From Candidatus Omnitrophota bacterium (GTDB lineage: Bacteria; Omnitrophota; Gorgyraeia; Gygaellales; Profunditerraquicolaceae), in assembly GCA_026387435.1 (NCBI GenBank), contig JAPLLS010000081.1, positions 1 to 37,868 of the forward strand: 37,868 nt of DNA, written 5' to 3'. Shown piece after piece: positions 17,941-27,853 of the stretch. The first letter of the stretch is position 1. The number at the start of each line of letters is the position of its first letter. Below the pieces are notes generated by a model. It did no database searches and was not told the origin of the DNA. It saw only the letters and a list, made by a program, of their open reading frames with translations. The position numbers and the translations under genes were made by a program.

Positions 17941-19524
17941 CTACTGATGCACACGGTAATCTATTTCGGGGAACAGATTATCTTTGTATTCTATCTCGGA
18001 AAGCCATTCCTCATCTATGGCATGGGATTTTATCTCATCGTAGAGACGGTTAAAACGCAATAAATGGTCTTTGGTCCGGGCCACGGCATAGCTGGTGTGC
18101 GTGCCTGTTCCCAGGATGAACGCCCAATCCGAACTCTGAGCGAGGAGCAATTCCCTTAAAGCCTGGTTCAAAGCCCGTTTTACCAGGCCGTTGGTGCCCT
18201 CGGGATGGCTCTTGGCCAGCTCGGTCATCCGTTCTGAAGCGCCGTGCAAATGGCGGTAGATCCAGTCATTGGAGCCCTGCAGCCACATCTCGCTGTATCC
18301 TTTCCAGCCCCAGCTGGACATCGAAGGCGTAACAACCTGAAGCCTGCGGTTCTGTTCCAGGTATTCCGAAGGAGTGATCATCTTAACCACATCCTGGTCG
18401 CAGGAAGTCTTGCGGATCAGGAAATCCAGCCACTGCGGCCCCTCGAACCACCAATGTCCGTAAAGCTCGGCGTCGTAAGGGGAAATAATAAGCGGTTTTT
18501 TCTGTATGAAATCATAAAGAAATTCCACTTGCTTCTGGCGGTTGAACAAAAAGTTGCCGGCATGATCCGCGGCCTTATCCCTGGCCCATTCCGGAACATA
18601 AGGCTGTTTTTCACCCGAGGGATCGCTGATCCGGTAATATTTTATGCCGGTATTGATCCTCACCCCGTCGGGATGGATATAAGGCTTGATGTAATCGAAC
18701 TCCAGGTCGAAACCGATATCGCGGTAAAACTCCCGGTAATTATAATCTCCGGGGTAACCTTCGATCGAAGACCAGACCTGCTTTGAGGATTCCAGATCCC
18801 TTCCGAAACAGGCCACGCCGGAATTCTTGCAATAGACCGGGGCAAAGACCCCGTATTTCGGCCGCGGGGTACCGTGGAGCACTCCGTGCGAATCGGTAAA
18901 GAAATATTTTATCCCGACTTCCCTCAGCATTTCATCGTGGCCGGGAGTATACCCGCACTCCGGCAGCCAGATGCCCCGGGGTTTGCGCCCGAAATTACTT
19001 TCGTAATGGGCAACCGCCACTTTAAGCTGGGCGCGCACCGATTCCTTGCAGGAATCCATCAGCGGGAAATAACCGTGAGTCGCCCCGCAAGTAATGATCT
19101 CTAATTTTCCCAGGTCCTGAAGGTTCTTGAAAGCGATGACCAGGTTCCGGTGGTATTTGTCGAAAGTGTCCCTGGCCCGGCAAAAATGGTTCAAATACAT
19201 TATAGCCAGCCTTTGGAACTGCGGCTGCCAGGAAGTACGCTCGATCTCCTTATGAGACAACTCAATAAGCTTGTTGATATGCTTGCAATACCTTTCCTGC
19301 AGAAGCTGGTCGGTGAGCATGGAGATCAAAGTCGGGGTCATGGACATGGTGATCCGGAAATCTATGCCGTCTGCGACCAATTTTTCATAGACCCAAAGCA
19401 AAGGGATGTAGGTCTCGGTTATCGCTTCATAAAGCCAGTCTTCTTCGAGAAAATCTTCGTGCTCCGGATGGCGGACAAAAGGAAGATGGCTGTGCAGGAC
19501 TAAACAGAGGTATCCTTTATTCAT
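17941..19524 (-). CDS. GH57/DUF1957-type alpha-glucan branching enzyme
   Basis: 527 aa; LVLHSHLPFVRHPE, RPRGIWLPECGYTPGHDEMLREVGIKYFFTDSHGV, PYDAELYGHWWFEGPQWLDFL. Confidence 0.92.
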   Translation of the reverse strand: MNKGYLCLVLHSHLPFVRHPEHEDFLEEDWLYEAITETYIPLLWVYEKLVADGIDFRITMSMTPTLISMLTDQLLQERYCKHINKLIELSHKEIERTSWQPQFQRLAIMYLNHFCRARDTFDKYHRNLVIAFKNLQDLGKLEIITCGATHGYFPLMDSCKESVRAQLKVAVAHYESNFGRKPRGIWLPECGYTPGHDEMLREVGIKYFFTDSHGVLHGTPRPKYGVFAPVYCKNSGVACFGRDLESSKQVWSSIEGYPGDYNYREFYRDIGFDLEFDYIKPYIHPDGVRINTGIKYYRISDPSGEKQPYVPEWARDKAADHAGNFLFNRQKQVEFLYDFIQKKPLIISPYDAELYGHWWFEGPQWLDFLIRKTSCDQDVVKMITPSEYLEQNRRLQVVTPSMSSWGWKGYSEMWLQGSNDWIYRHLHGASERMTELAKSHPEGTNGLVKRALNQALRELLLAQSSDWAFILGTGTHTSYAVARTKDHLLRFNRLYDEIKSHAIDEEWLSEIEYKDNLFPEIDYRVHQ

Positions 19525-20594
19525 TATACGTTTTTATGGAATTGGGCGGCCAGTTCTTCGTTGACCGTATTGCTGGTTTTAGTTTCCCTGGTCACGATAG
19601 GGGTTATTATTCTTTCTTCGATCTTATCCGCGGAAACCGCTTTGACCGGGATAACCTGTTTTCCGTCGGGAAGATAGTAACGCATGGTGAACGTCCCGTC
19701 CGGGCGCAGCTTGATCTTCTTTCCTTGGATGCTGACCTCGGCGTCGGGCTCGGTAGCTCCGTAGACGATCAATTCGCAGTCGACTACCAGCCAAAACCCT
19801 CTTTCCTTGGCTCTTTTCCTGACCGGGCTGCCGGAGGAAGTGAGGCCCGGAGAAGAAAGTATCCCCGAGAATAATGCTTTCTTGAACCTTTCCTGCCAGC
19901 CTTTGCCCATCGATGTGGCCTGGCCCAGGCCGAAACCCATGCCGTAGAGGCGGCCGAACATCTCTTCCGGAACCATCCATTCTTCATCGGTGATCCAGGA
20001 AGGGCCGTCTATGGGAGTAGTCACCACATTCGAACGGACAATGGTAATGAATTCGCCGTTAGGCAATTTCAAGCCGTAATCCACGACCCAGCTCCTGCCG
20101 GGCCCGCCGGTATCCAAATACCAGCTGGTCGCGTCGTGAGAAACTTCGACATCAAAAAACCTGTGCGCGTTCTTTCCGTTGAAATTGATGCGGCTGACGT
20201 CGTAAACCCGCAAAACTCTTTTGGAGCCGAAGAACAAATCCTTTAACCTGTTGATCAGGTTATTCCAGGTATTGGCGGCGATCTCCCAATAACAATGCAG
20301 CCACCAGGGGTCGCGGACCTGGATAGTGATCTTGTCTTTGCCGTAACCGCCCGGTAAATCCTGCGGCATCTGTTTGCGGGGTTTCAAAGTTTCGGGATGG
20401 GAAAACTTGGTCTGCTCGATGGCCATTTCCCGCGCTCCCAGGACCGCCTCTTTGTTCATGATCTCCACGGGAATTTTCTCCGGGGTCTTGGCTTTCCTAC
20501 GAGCGGCAACGCTCTTAACCACGCTCCTGGGTTTTAAAACTTTCTTCCTGGGGCTGGCTAATTTTTTTATCTTATCTTTTATTTTACGTAACAT
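19524..20594 (-). CDS. DUF4912 domain protein
   Basis: 356 aa; IQVRDPWWLHCYWEIAANTW...FFDVEV, C-terminal ELIVYGATEPDAEVSIQGKKIKLRPDGTFTMRYYLPDG. Basic K/R-rich N-terminus. Confidence 0.8.
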   Translation of the reverse strand: MLRKIKDKIKKLASPRKKVLKPRSVVKSVAARRKAKTPEKIPVEIMNKEAVLGAREMAIEQTKFSHPETLKPRKQMPQDLPGGYGKDKITIQVRDPWWLHCYWEIAANTWNNLINRLKDLFFGSKRVLRVYDVSRINFNGKNAHRFFDVEVSHDATSWYLDTGGPGRSWVVDYGLKLPNGEFITIVRSNVVTTPIDGPSWITDEEWMVPEEMFGRLYGMGFGLGQATSMGKGWQERFKKALFSGILSSPGLTSSGSPVRKRAKERGFWLVVDCELIVYGATEPDAEVSIQGKKIKLRPDGTFTMRYYLPDGKQVIPVKAVSADKIEERIITPIVTRETKTSNTVNEELAAQFHKNV

Positions 20595-20623
20595 TTCCCC
20601 ACCTCCTCTACTCGATACTCGAT

Positions 20624-21022
20624 CTATTTTCTCGTCTTTTCCGCCGACAAAGACTTTCCTTTTACCAGGGCTTCTTTGAGGTCTTCCTCCAGAGCTTCCT
20701 TGAGCCTGCTGATCTTATCCAGCTCGGACTTAAGGCTGCTGGAGATCAATTGTTCCTGGGCTAAAGATTTCTTGTTAGATTCCAACGCAGCCTTATCCTG
20801 CGCTAATTCCTGCTGGACTTTATTGACCTTTTCTTCAAGAACAGCTTTAATTTTGTCGAATTCGAAAACTTTCTTCTCGGACTCTAACCGGGTATCCATT
20901 TCCTTATTGAAAGCAAACTTGAATTTGCGCTCGTTGTTGCATGAAGAAACCCAAAGTAAAACAAAAATTAGGTTCGAAATCCCCAGAATTAAAATCAACC
21001 TGCCCTTAAGATTCTCTTCCAC
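20624..21022 (-). CDS. Membrane-anchored coiled-coil protein
   Basis: 132 aa; N-terminal hydrophobic helix followed by a heptad-rich charged region. Confidence 0.7.
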   Translation of the reverse strand: MEENLKGRLILILGISNLIFVLLWVSSCNNERKFKFAFNKEMDTRLESEKKVFEFDKIKAVLEEKVNKVQQELAQDKAALESNKKSLAQEQLISSSLKSELDKISRLKEALEEDLKEALVKGKSLSAEKTRK

Positions 21023-21078
21023 GTTACCCCCTGATTTTAAAAAAACTACGGCCCCAAAACTGCGTATTATAAATACGG

Positions 21079-21741
21079 TTACTTGATTTTTTCCTGCACC
21101 TGACTTTCATCTTCCTGCTCTTGAGCTTCCTTTTCCTGCGCCGGGTTCATCTTGGTAAGTTTGGGAAAAATCACCACTTCCACCCTGCGGTTCAATTTCT
21201 TGCCTTCTTTGGTGTTGTTTTCGGATACCGGCTGATATTCTGCGTAACCCAGGACGGATAAACGGTCTTCGGCGACTTTTTCATGTTCCACAAGATAATG
21301 CAGCACGCTTAAAGCTCTTTCCGTGGAAAGTTCCCAGTTGGATTTCCAGCCGGAAAACTTGATCGCCTCGTTATCGGTGTGGCCTTCGATCCCGACTTTC
21401 AGATCAGCGACATTTTCATTCAAGACCCGGGCGACTTTATCCAGGCTGGTAAAAGTATCAGCCTTTAATTTGGCTTTACCCGAATCAAAAAGCACATCGG
21501 CGACAAAAGTGATCACCAGCCCTTTTTCGGCCATTTTCAATTTGACCTGTTTATCTTTGATCTCCTGGGAAAGCCTGTCCTCGAGGATCCTCTGGGCCTG
21601 GCTCAACTCATCGACCTTCTGCGAGAGTTCTTCGATTTTCCGAACGTCGGAGCGTCTCCCTTTCTGAATTATAAAAGAACAACCGGTAAAAAATAAAACA
21701 ACAAAAATCACCAAAATCGATTTAAGTGACTTGACGATCAT
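21079..21741 (-). CDS. OmpA/MotB-domain peptidoglycan-binding lipoprotein
   Basis: 220 aa; lipobox LFFTGC; ADVLFDSGKAKLKADTFTSLDKVARVL..VGIEGHTDNEAIK...LSTERALSVLHYLVE...NRRVEVVI. Confidence 0.93.
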   Translation of the reverse strand: MIVKSLKSILVIFVVLFFTGCSFIIQKGRRSDVRKIEELSQKVDELSQAQRILEDRLSQEIKDKQVKLKMAEKGLVITFVADVLFDSGKAKLKADTFTSLDKVARVLNENVADLKVGIEGHTDNEAIKFSGWKSNWELSTERALSVLHYLVEHEKVAEDRLSVLGYAEYQPVSENNTKEGKKLNRRVEVVIFPKLTKMNPAQEKEAQEQEDESQVQEKIK

Positions 21742-21817
21742 CAGTTGCCTCCTTAATCTATAGGTTAGTTTTAAGATTGTTTAAACAGGATTGTCCTAAA
21801 ATGACTTAAGAAATATT

Positions 21818-21846
21818 ATGATAACACAACACCCTGCTCTAGTCAA
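21818..21846 (-). promoter_or_regulatory. Sigma70-type promoter TTGACT-17-TATCAT upstream of the OmpA-like/GH57 gene block
   Basis: -35 at 21846-21841, -10 at 21823-21818 on the minus strand, 17-nt spacer; strong RBS AAGGAGG before the ATG at 21741. Confidence 0.7.
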
Positions 21847-21852
21847 CTAATA

Positions 21853-23124
<1,272 letters not shown>

Positions 23125-23144
23125 TTAATTGCCTTTCATTCCAA

Positions 23145-23172
23145 AGTCACATGTGACTTGTGACATGTGACA
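23145..23172. repeat. Short heptad-spaced repeat (TCACATG-TGACTTG-TGACATG-TGACAG)
   Basis: Seen directly; contains the palindrome GTCACATGTGAC (23146-23157). A similar tract is at 29743-29774. Confidence 0.55.
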
Positions 23173-23193
23173 GCTTAATTTTTTTCTCGCGCA

Positions 23194-25971
23194 TTAAGGA
23201 TTCATGGTGAATATTTTGCGCGCGATATCCGGGTATTTCGCGATGAATTTCATTTCCTCGTCCACCAGCGGTTTCTGGTTATGAACGTTGGCGTAACGGG
23301 CCAGCTCCAGGATCTCGGCGGCCTCTTTATCGTCCTTAAAAGCGACTTCCAGCTTATCGTAGACGTTGCGGAAACCTTTGATGCCGGAATATTCTCCGAC
23401 GGTGATCTTGCGGCCGGTTTCGATGATCTCCGGCTCCCCGCGGCCCAGTTCCTCGTAATCGTAAAGCTCATAATTGCGCCGGTCCTTTAAAGCTCCGTCG
23501 GCGTGTATCCCCGATTCATGGGCGAAAGCATTGGAGCCCACTCCAGGCTGGTTTAAAGGTATGGGAATGCCGAAAGCATAAGAAGCGTATTTACAGATCT
23601 TCCAGGCCGTCTTTAAATTGACCTTTTCGTCGAGATGGTATTTTCCGGCGACCTGGTTGCCGTATTTTATGGCCAGGATCACCGCGACCAAGTCTGCGTT
23701 TCCGGCGCGTTCGCCCATACCGTTGACGCAGGTATTGATATAGGCGTCGCATCCGGCGTCATTGGCCGCCATGGCTCCGGCGACCGAATTAGCCACGACC
23801 AAACCCAAATCGTTATGACAATGCACCTCGATGGGATGCTGGATTTCCTGGGCCAAAAGCTTTATCCGCTCGTAGATGGAAAACGGCGAATCGCAGCCCA
23901 GGGTATCGCAATAGCGGATCCGGTCGGCACCGGCGGCTTTCGCTGCCTGGGCGAACTCGATCAGGTATTCGATGCGGGTGCGGCTGGCATCTTCGGCGTT
24001 GACACCGATGGTGTCTGCTCCGTGTTTCCTGGCAACAGCTACGGCCTCAGCCATTTCCTTGATGATCGAAGCATGATCGAGCTTTCCTTTGAATTTATGC
24101 ACGATCATCTGGTCGGAAGTCGAGATGGATAAATTCAGATGTTTTAACTCCGGGACCAGCTTATAGGCGGTCTTTACGTCTTCCGAGGTCGCCCTCAACC
24201 AGCCGCCAAGGTGTATCAGAGGAAAAGCCCCTTTTTTTGCCAGCTCGAGGTTAGCGTTGAGGTAATTGGTTTCGTGACGGGTTATCGGGAAGCCGAATTC
24301 GTTATCCAACACATACGTCGGGCCGTTAGCGATCTGCAGCTCCCGGTTCAAAGAGATATTTTCCTTAAGAAGCTGCTTGCCTTCAGGGCCCTGCGCGCAG
24401 GTTTTTACCGCGGAAACATCCACGTCCGTAAGACAATCATCCCACCAGGAGGTATCGATATTTTTAGCCCGGCAAGTAATATAATTATAGAAAAGCCCCG
24501 GATAATATTTCTCAACGCAGACCGCCCGCAAATATTCCTCGGCTTCCAGCCTTCCGCCGGGAGCGGCAAAGCCATCGCCGTCCTCATTGGCCAGGAAATG
24601 CACCTCGGGAGTGAACTCTTTCAAGGTCTCCAGAAGCACTCCGGAATCCTTGTTAACCAGGCTTAAGAACAGATCGAGGCGGCCGGAAATCTGGTGGCGG
24701 TGGAGAAAATACCCTATGCCGGTGAGCTGGGTGTTAAGAAAATAGTATCCTCCTTTAAGCTCTAAATTTTGCTTCATTTTTTCGAACGATCGTTCTGTTT
24801 CTACTTTTTTATCCAAAAGATATGCCGGCAGATAATTCAGTTGCAACTGCTCGATGAGCTTCTCCGCTTTTACCCCGGGAAAATTGAGAGTTTCGACTTT
24901 TAATCCGGGAAATTCATTTCTCAGGGAATTGATAACTCCGTCAGTATTGCAAGTTCGGCAGTCCGGCTTATTGATCACGGTTAAAGCCAATTGAGGGGCC
25001 GGTTTAAACTCGCACACAGCGTTAAGTTGTCCGGGGTTAAGGCACTTGGCGATCGAGCCTTCTTTCCTGCAATCTCTATCGGAGAAACACTGTGGAAGAA
25101 TGCCGAGCATTTGTTTATCGTCGGCTAATTTATCCGAAACGCGGATATCTTCCGCCTTTTTCACTTCTATGGCCTTGTTCTTGATCGAGAATGTCACCGC
25201 CACCAACCTTCGGCCTTCCCATCTGGGAGCCAGAAGCAGGATCGAGCCGATATTAGCCGTTACTTTCTCTTTTGCGAATTTAGCCCCTTCAATAAGGACA
25301 TGAACTTCCGGGTTTTGGGAAAGCAATACTTTGTTTTGATCTTCCGCCAGGCCGCTTATCAAAACGATCAGGTCCACATTGAGCTTCTTTAACTCGGAGA
25401 CCGCTTTCTTGAGCGCGTCTTGCGGCTGAATAAATTGCAGTTCCGGCATCTTTGAGCTGATCAGAGGATTGACTAAACCGATAACTCCGACCTGGATCTT
25501 GCCGAATCTTTTGACGGCATACGCAGCGATTTTGTTGGAAACGATGTTGGCGCCCAGGAATTTGATCCCGGTTTTGGCGATATTCTCCTCCAGGAATTTC
25601 GTCCCGAAATTGAATTCATCGGGGCTTAAAGACACGGCGTCGTATTTCATCAGGTCCATGGCTTTAAGATGCACGATCGTGCGCGCCTTATCCAGATCTT
25701 CTCCCAGGGAACCCTGGTCCATGGGCCCTCCGGCAAAAAAACTTCCCGAATCCACCACCAGGGTGTTGGGATTATTTTTCTTAAGCTGCTGGATCAAGGT
25801 CGCTCTGCGGGCAATCCCTCCGTCGGATTCTATGGGGCAGTTGCAATGATAAAGCATGGCATGAGTCTGTCCGGCCAGAACCAGAGTGACATCCTCAGCG
25901 AAGCATTTTGCATTAAGACCCAGGACAAACAATACACTTAACGCGACCACAACCTTAATCCTAACTCTCAT
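23194..25971 (-). CDS. Hybrid ORF: exported 5'-nucleotidase-like metallophosphatase plus thioredoxin-like segments, joined in frame to an N-terminally truncated homocitrate-synthase-like (HMGL-like) domain
   Basis: 925 aa; signal peptide MRVRIKVVVALSVLFVLGLNAKCFA; VVDSGSFFAGG; CRTC motif; then from about residue 558 EFGFPITRHETNYLN...GVNAEDASRTRIEYLIEF...RYCDTLGCDSPFSIYE...EVHCHNDLGLVVANS...NGMGERAGNADLV...HESGIHADGALKD. The DxTxRDG-type N-terminal motif is absent. Confidence 0.85.
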   Translation of the reverse strand: MRVRIKVVVALSVLFVLGLNAKCFAEDVTLVLAGQTHAMLYHCNCPIESDGGIARRATLIQQLKKNNPNTLVVDSGSFFAGGPMDQGSLGEDLDKARTIVHLKAMDLMKYDAVSLSPDEFNFGTKFLEENIAKTGIKFLGANIVSNKIAAYAVKRFGKIQVGVIGLVNPLISSKMPELQFIQPQDALKKAVSELKKLNVDLIVLISGLAEDQNKVLLSQNPEVHVLIEGAKFAKEKVTANIGSILLLAPRWEGRRLVAVTFSIKNKAIEVKKAEDIRVSDKLADDKQMLGILPQCFSDRDCRKEGSIAKCLNPGQLNAVCEFKPAPQLALTVINKPDCRTCNTDGVINSLRNEFPGLKVETLNFPGVKAEKLIEQLQLNYLPAYLLDKKVETERSFEKMKQNLELKGGYYFLNTQLTGIGYFLHRHQISGRLDLFLSLVNKDSGVLLETLKEFTPEVHFLANEDGDGFAAPGGRLEAEEYLRAVCVEKYYPGLFYNYITCRAKNIDTSWWDDCLTDVDVSAVKTCAQGPEGKQLLKENISLNRELQIANGPTYVLDNEFGFPITRHETNYLNANLELAKKGAFPLIHLGGWLRATSEDVKTAYKLVPELKHLNLSISTSDQMIVHKFKGKLDHASIIKEMAEAVAVARKHGADTIGVNAEDASRTRIEYLIEFAQAAKAAGADRIRYCDTLGCDSPFSIYERIKLLAQEIQHPIEVHCHNDLGLVVANSVAGAMAANDAGCDAYINTCVNGMGERAGNADLVAVILAIKYGNQVAGKYHLDEKVNLKTAWKICKYASYAFGIPIPLNQPGVGSNAFAHESGIHADGALKDRRNYELYDYEELGRGEPEIIETGRKITVGEYSGIKGFRNVYDKLEVAFKDDKEAAEILELARYANVHNQKPLVDEEMKFIAKYPDIARKIFTMNP

Positions 25972-26019
25972 TGCCGACCTCCTGATTATTATTCATTCTT
26001 GCCGGTTATTGAATATTAC

Positions 26020-27606
26020 TTATAATTTAATAAGTTTCACTTCCAGGATATTCTCGACTTTTTTAAGCTTTTCCACCAATTCCGGGGAAACAGGGCTGTC
26101 GATATTCAGGATGCTCACCGCTTCGCCTCCCGGGGTTTTGCGGCCGAAAACCATCGCCGCGATATTTATATTGTGCTTGCCCATCAGCGACCCGACGTTA
26201 CCGATAATTCCCGGAACATCCCAGTTTTTCATCATCAAAAGGTATCCCGCAGGTGAAGCGTCGACGTAGAAATCGTTGATCTTGACGATCCTGGGTTCGC
26301 GTTTCGGAGAAAGCGTCGCTCCCACAGTCTTGGACATCTTGTCGGTTTTTATAGTCAGCGATACCAAGTTGGTAAATTCCTCATTGGAAGAAGTCTTGGT
26401 CTGTTTGATCTGGATCCCCCGGCTGCGGGCCAGAGGAACGGCGTTTATGAAATTGACGGTTTCCTTCAATACCGGGGAAAGCATCCCTTTGGTCAAAGCC
26501 ATGGTCAGGCAGGAAGTGTCATATCTGGTAATATCCCCGGTGAATTTGATCTCCGCTTCGCAGATCCTTCCTTCGACGATCTGGGCGGTGAAATTACCGA
26601 GTTTCTCGGCCATGACGATATACGGTTGTAAAGTTTTGTATAGCTCAGCGTCGATGTTCGGGTAATTGGCGGCGTTGCGGATCCCGCGGCCGAGCAGGAA
26701 ATCGCTCACGCATTCGGCGATCTCGATGGCCACGTTTACCTGGGCTTCTTCGGTCGACGCGCCCAAATGGCAGGTAACGATCACATTATCGAGTTTTAAC
26801 AACTCCGAATCAACGGCCGGGGGCTCGTTCTCAAAAACGTCGAGGGCGGCGCCGGCGATCTTGCCGTCCTTGATGGCTTTGATCAAAGCCGCTTCATCGA
26901 TAATGCCTCCGCGGGCGCAGTTCAGGATCCTGGCGCCTTTTTTCATCATCTCGAACTGCTTGTCGGAAATCAGATGTTTGGTATCGTCGGTAAGCGGGAC
27001 GTGCACGGTAATGAAATCCGAGGCTTTCAAAAGGTCGTTCAATTCCATGACCTCGATGCCCAGGTCCTCGGCTACTTCTTTGGACAAGTAAGGGTCATAA
27101 CCTTTGATCTTCATCCCGAATGAAGCCGCTCTTTTAGCCACTTCCCGGCCGATCCTGCCCAGGCCGACGATCCCCAGCGTTTTTTGATAAAGCTCCACCC
27201 CCATGAATTTGGAACGTTTCCACTCGCCTTTTTTGGTAGAAGCATTGGCCTGGGGAATGCTGCGGGCCAAAGAAAGAAGCATGCTCACGGTATGCTCGCA
27301 GGTGGAAATGGTATTCCCCGCCGGAGCGTTCATGACCACGATGCCCCGCTCGGTAGCTACGGGAAGATCGACATTGTCCAATCCCACGCCGGCCCGGCCG
27401 ATGACTTTGAGCTTGGATGCGGCTTCGATTATCTCCCGGTTAACCTTAGTCGCCGACCTGACCACCAAAGCATCGTAATCCTTTATAACTGCTTTCAATT
27501 CTTCGGGTTTCATCCCGGTTTTAACGACAACCTCGAATTCTTTGTTATCTTTGAGTATCTTTAAACCTTCATCGGACAAAGAATCGCTGACCAGAATTTT
27601 ATACAT
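26020..27606 (-). CDS. serA: D-3-phosphoglycerate dehydrogenase with C-terminal ACT domain
   Basis: 528 aa; GRAGVGLDNVDLPVATERGIVVMNAP, LGIVGLGRIGREVAKRAASFGMKIKGYDPY, NCARGGIIDEAAL. Confidence 0.98.
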   Translation of the reverse strand: MYKILVSDSLSDEGLKILKDNKEFEVVVKTGMKPEELKAVIKDYDALVVRSATKVNREIIEAASKLKVIGRAGVGLDNVDLPVATERGIVVMNAPAGNTISTCEHTVSMLLSLARSIPQANASTKKGEWKRSKFMGVELYQKTLGIVGLGRIGREVAKRAASFGMKIKGYDPYLSKEVAEDLGIEVMELNDLLKASDFITVHVPLTDDTKHLISDKQFEMMKKGARILNCARGGIIDEAALIKAIKDGKIAGAALDVFENEPPAVDSELLKLDNVIVTCHLGASTEEAQVNVAIEIAECVSDFLLGRGIRNAANYPNIDAELYKTLQPYIVMAEKLGNFTAQIVEGRICEAEIKFTGDITRYDTSCLTMALTKGMLSPVLKETVNFINAVPLARSRGIQIKQTKTSSNEEFTNLVSLTIKTDKMSKTVGATLSPKREPRIVKINDFYVDASPAGYLLMMKNWDVPGIIGNVGSLMGKHNINIAAMVFGRKTPGGEAVSILNIDSPVSPELVEKLKKVENILEVKLIKL

Positions 27607-27676
27607 GCGCGTGCTCCTTTTAAATTGGTCAAAAATAAACCCCTAGTTTTAATTGGAAAGAGTTTTAGAAGCTTTT

Positions 27677-27706
27677 ATTATACCGCAGGTATTGCTAAAT
27701 AATCAA
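27677..27706 (-). promoter_or_regulatory. Promoter TTGATT-18-TATAAT upstream of serA
   Basis: -35 at 27706-27701, consensus -10 at 27682-27677 on the minus strand, then AAAAGGAGC before the serA ATG. Confidence 0.7.
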
Positions 27707-27717
27707 GCAAAAAAATA

Positions 27718-27779
27718 GGGAACGGTTCTCATTTATTTACAAGAGCTTTTCTCCTGCAGAAATAAATGATAACGTCCCC
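27718..27779. repeat. REP-like imperfect inverted repeat
   Basis: GGGAACGGTTCTCATTTATTT (27718-27738) against the reverse complement of AAATAAATGATAACGTCCCC (27760-27779), which is GGGGACGTTATCATTTATTT. Confidence 0.75.
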
Positions 27780-27853
27780 GATTTTTCCCCGGCGCGGATG
27801 ACGCCCGTGTGCCATTCCGCGAAAAGCCGCGGGAATTTCGCAGAGGCATATTT

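Noticed and set aside
23145-23172. Possible CRISPR-like repeat
   Set aside because: Unit is only 7 nt with no spacers; not a CRISPR array.
23635-24132. 165-aa plus-strand ORF within the hybrid gene
   Set aside because: Antisense to the conserved HMGL-like domain; no independent support.
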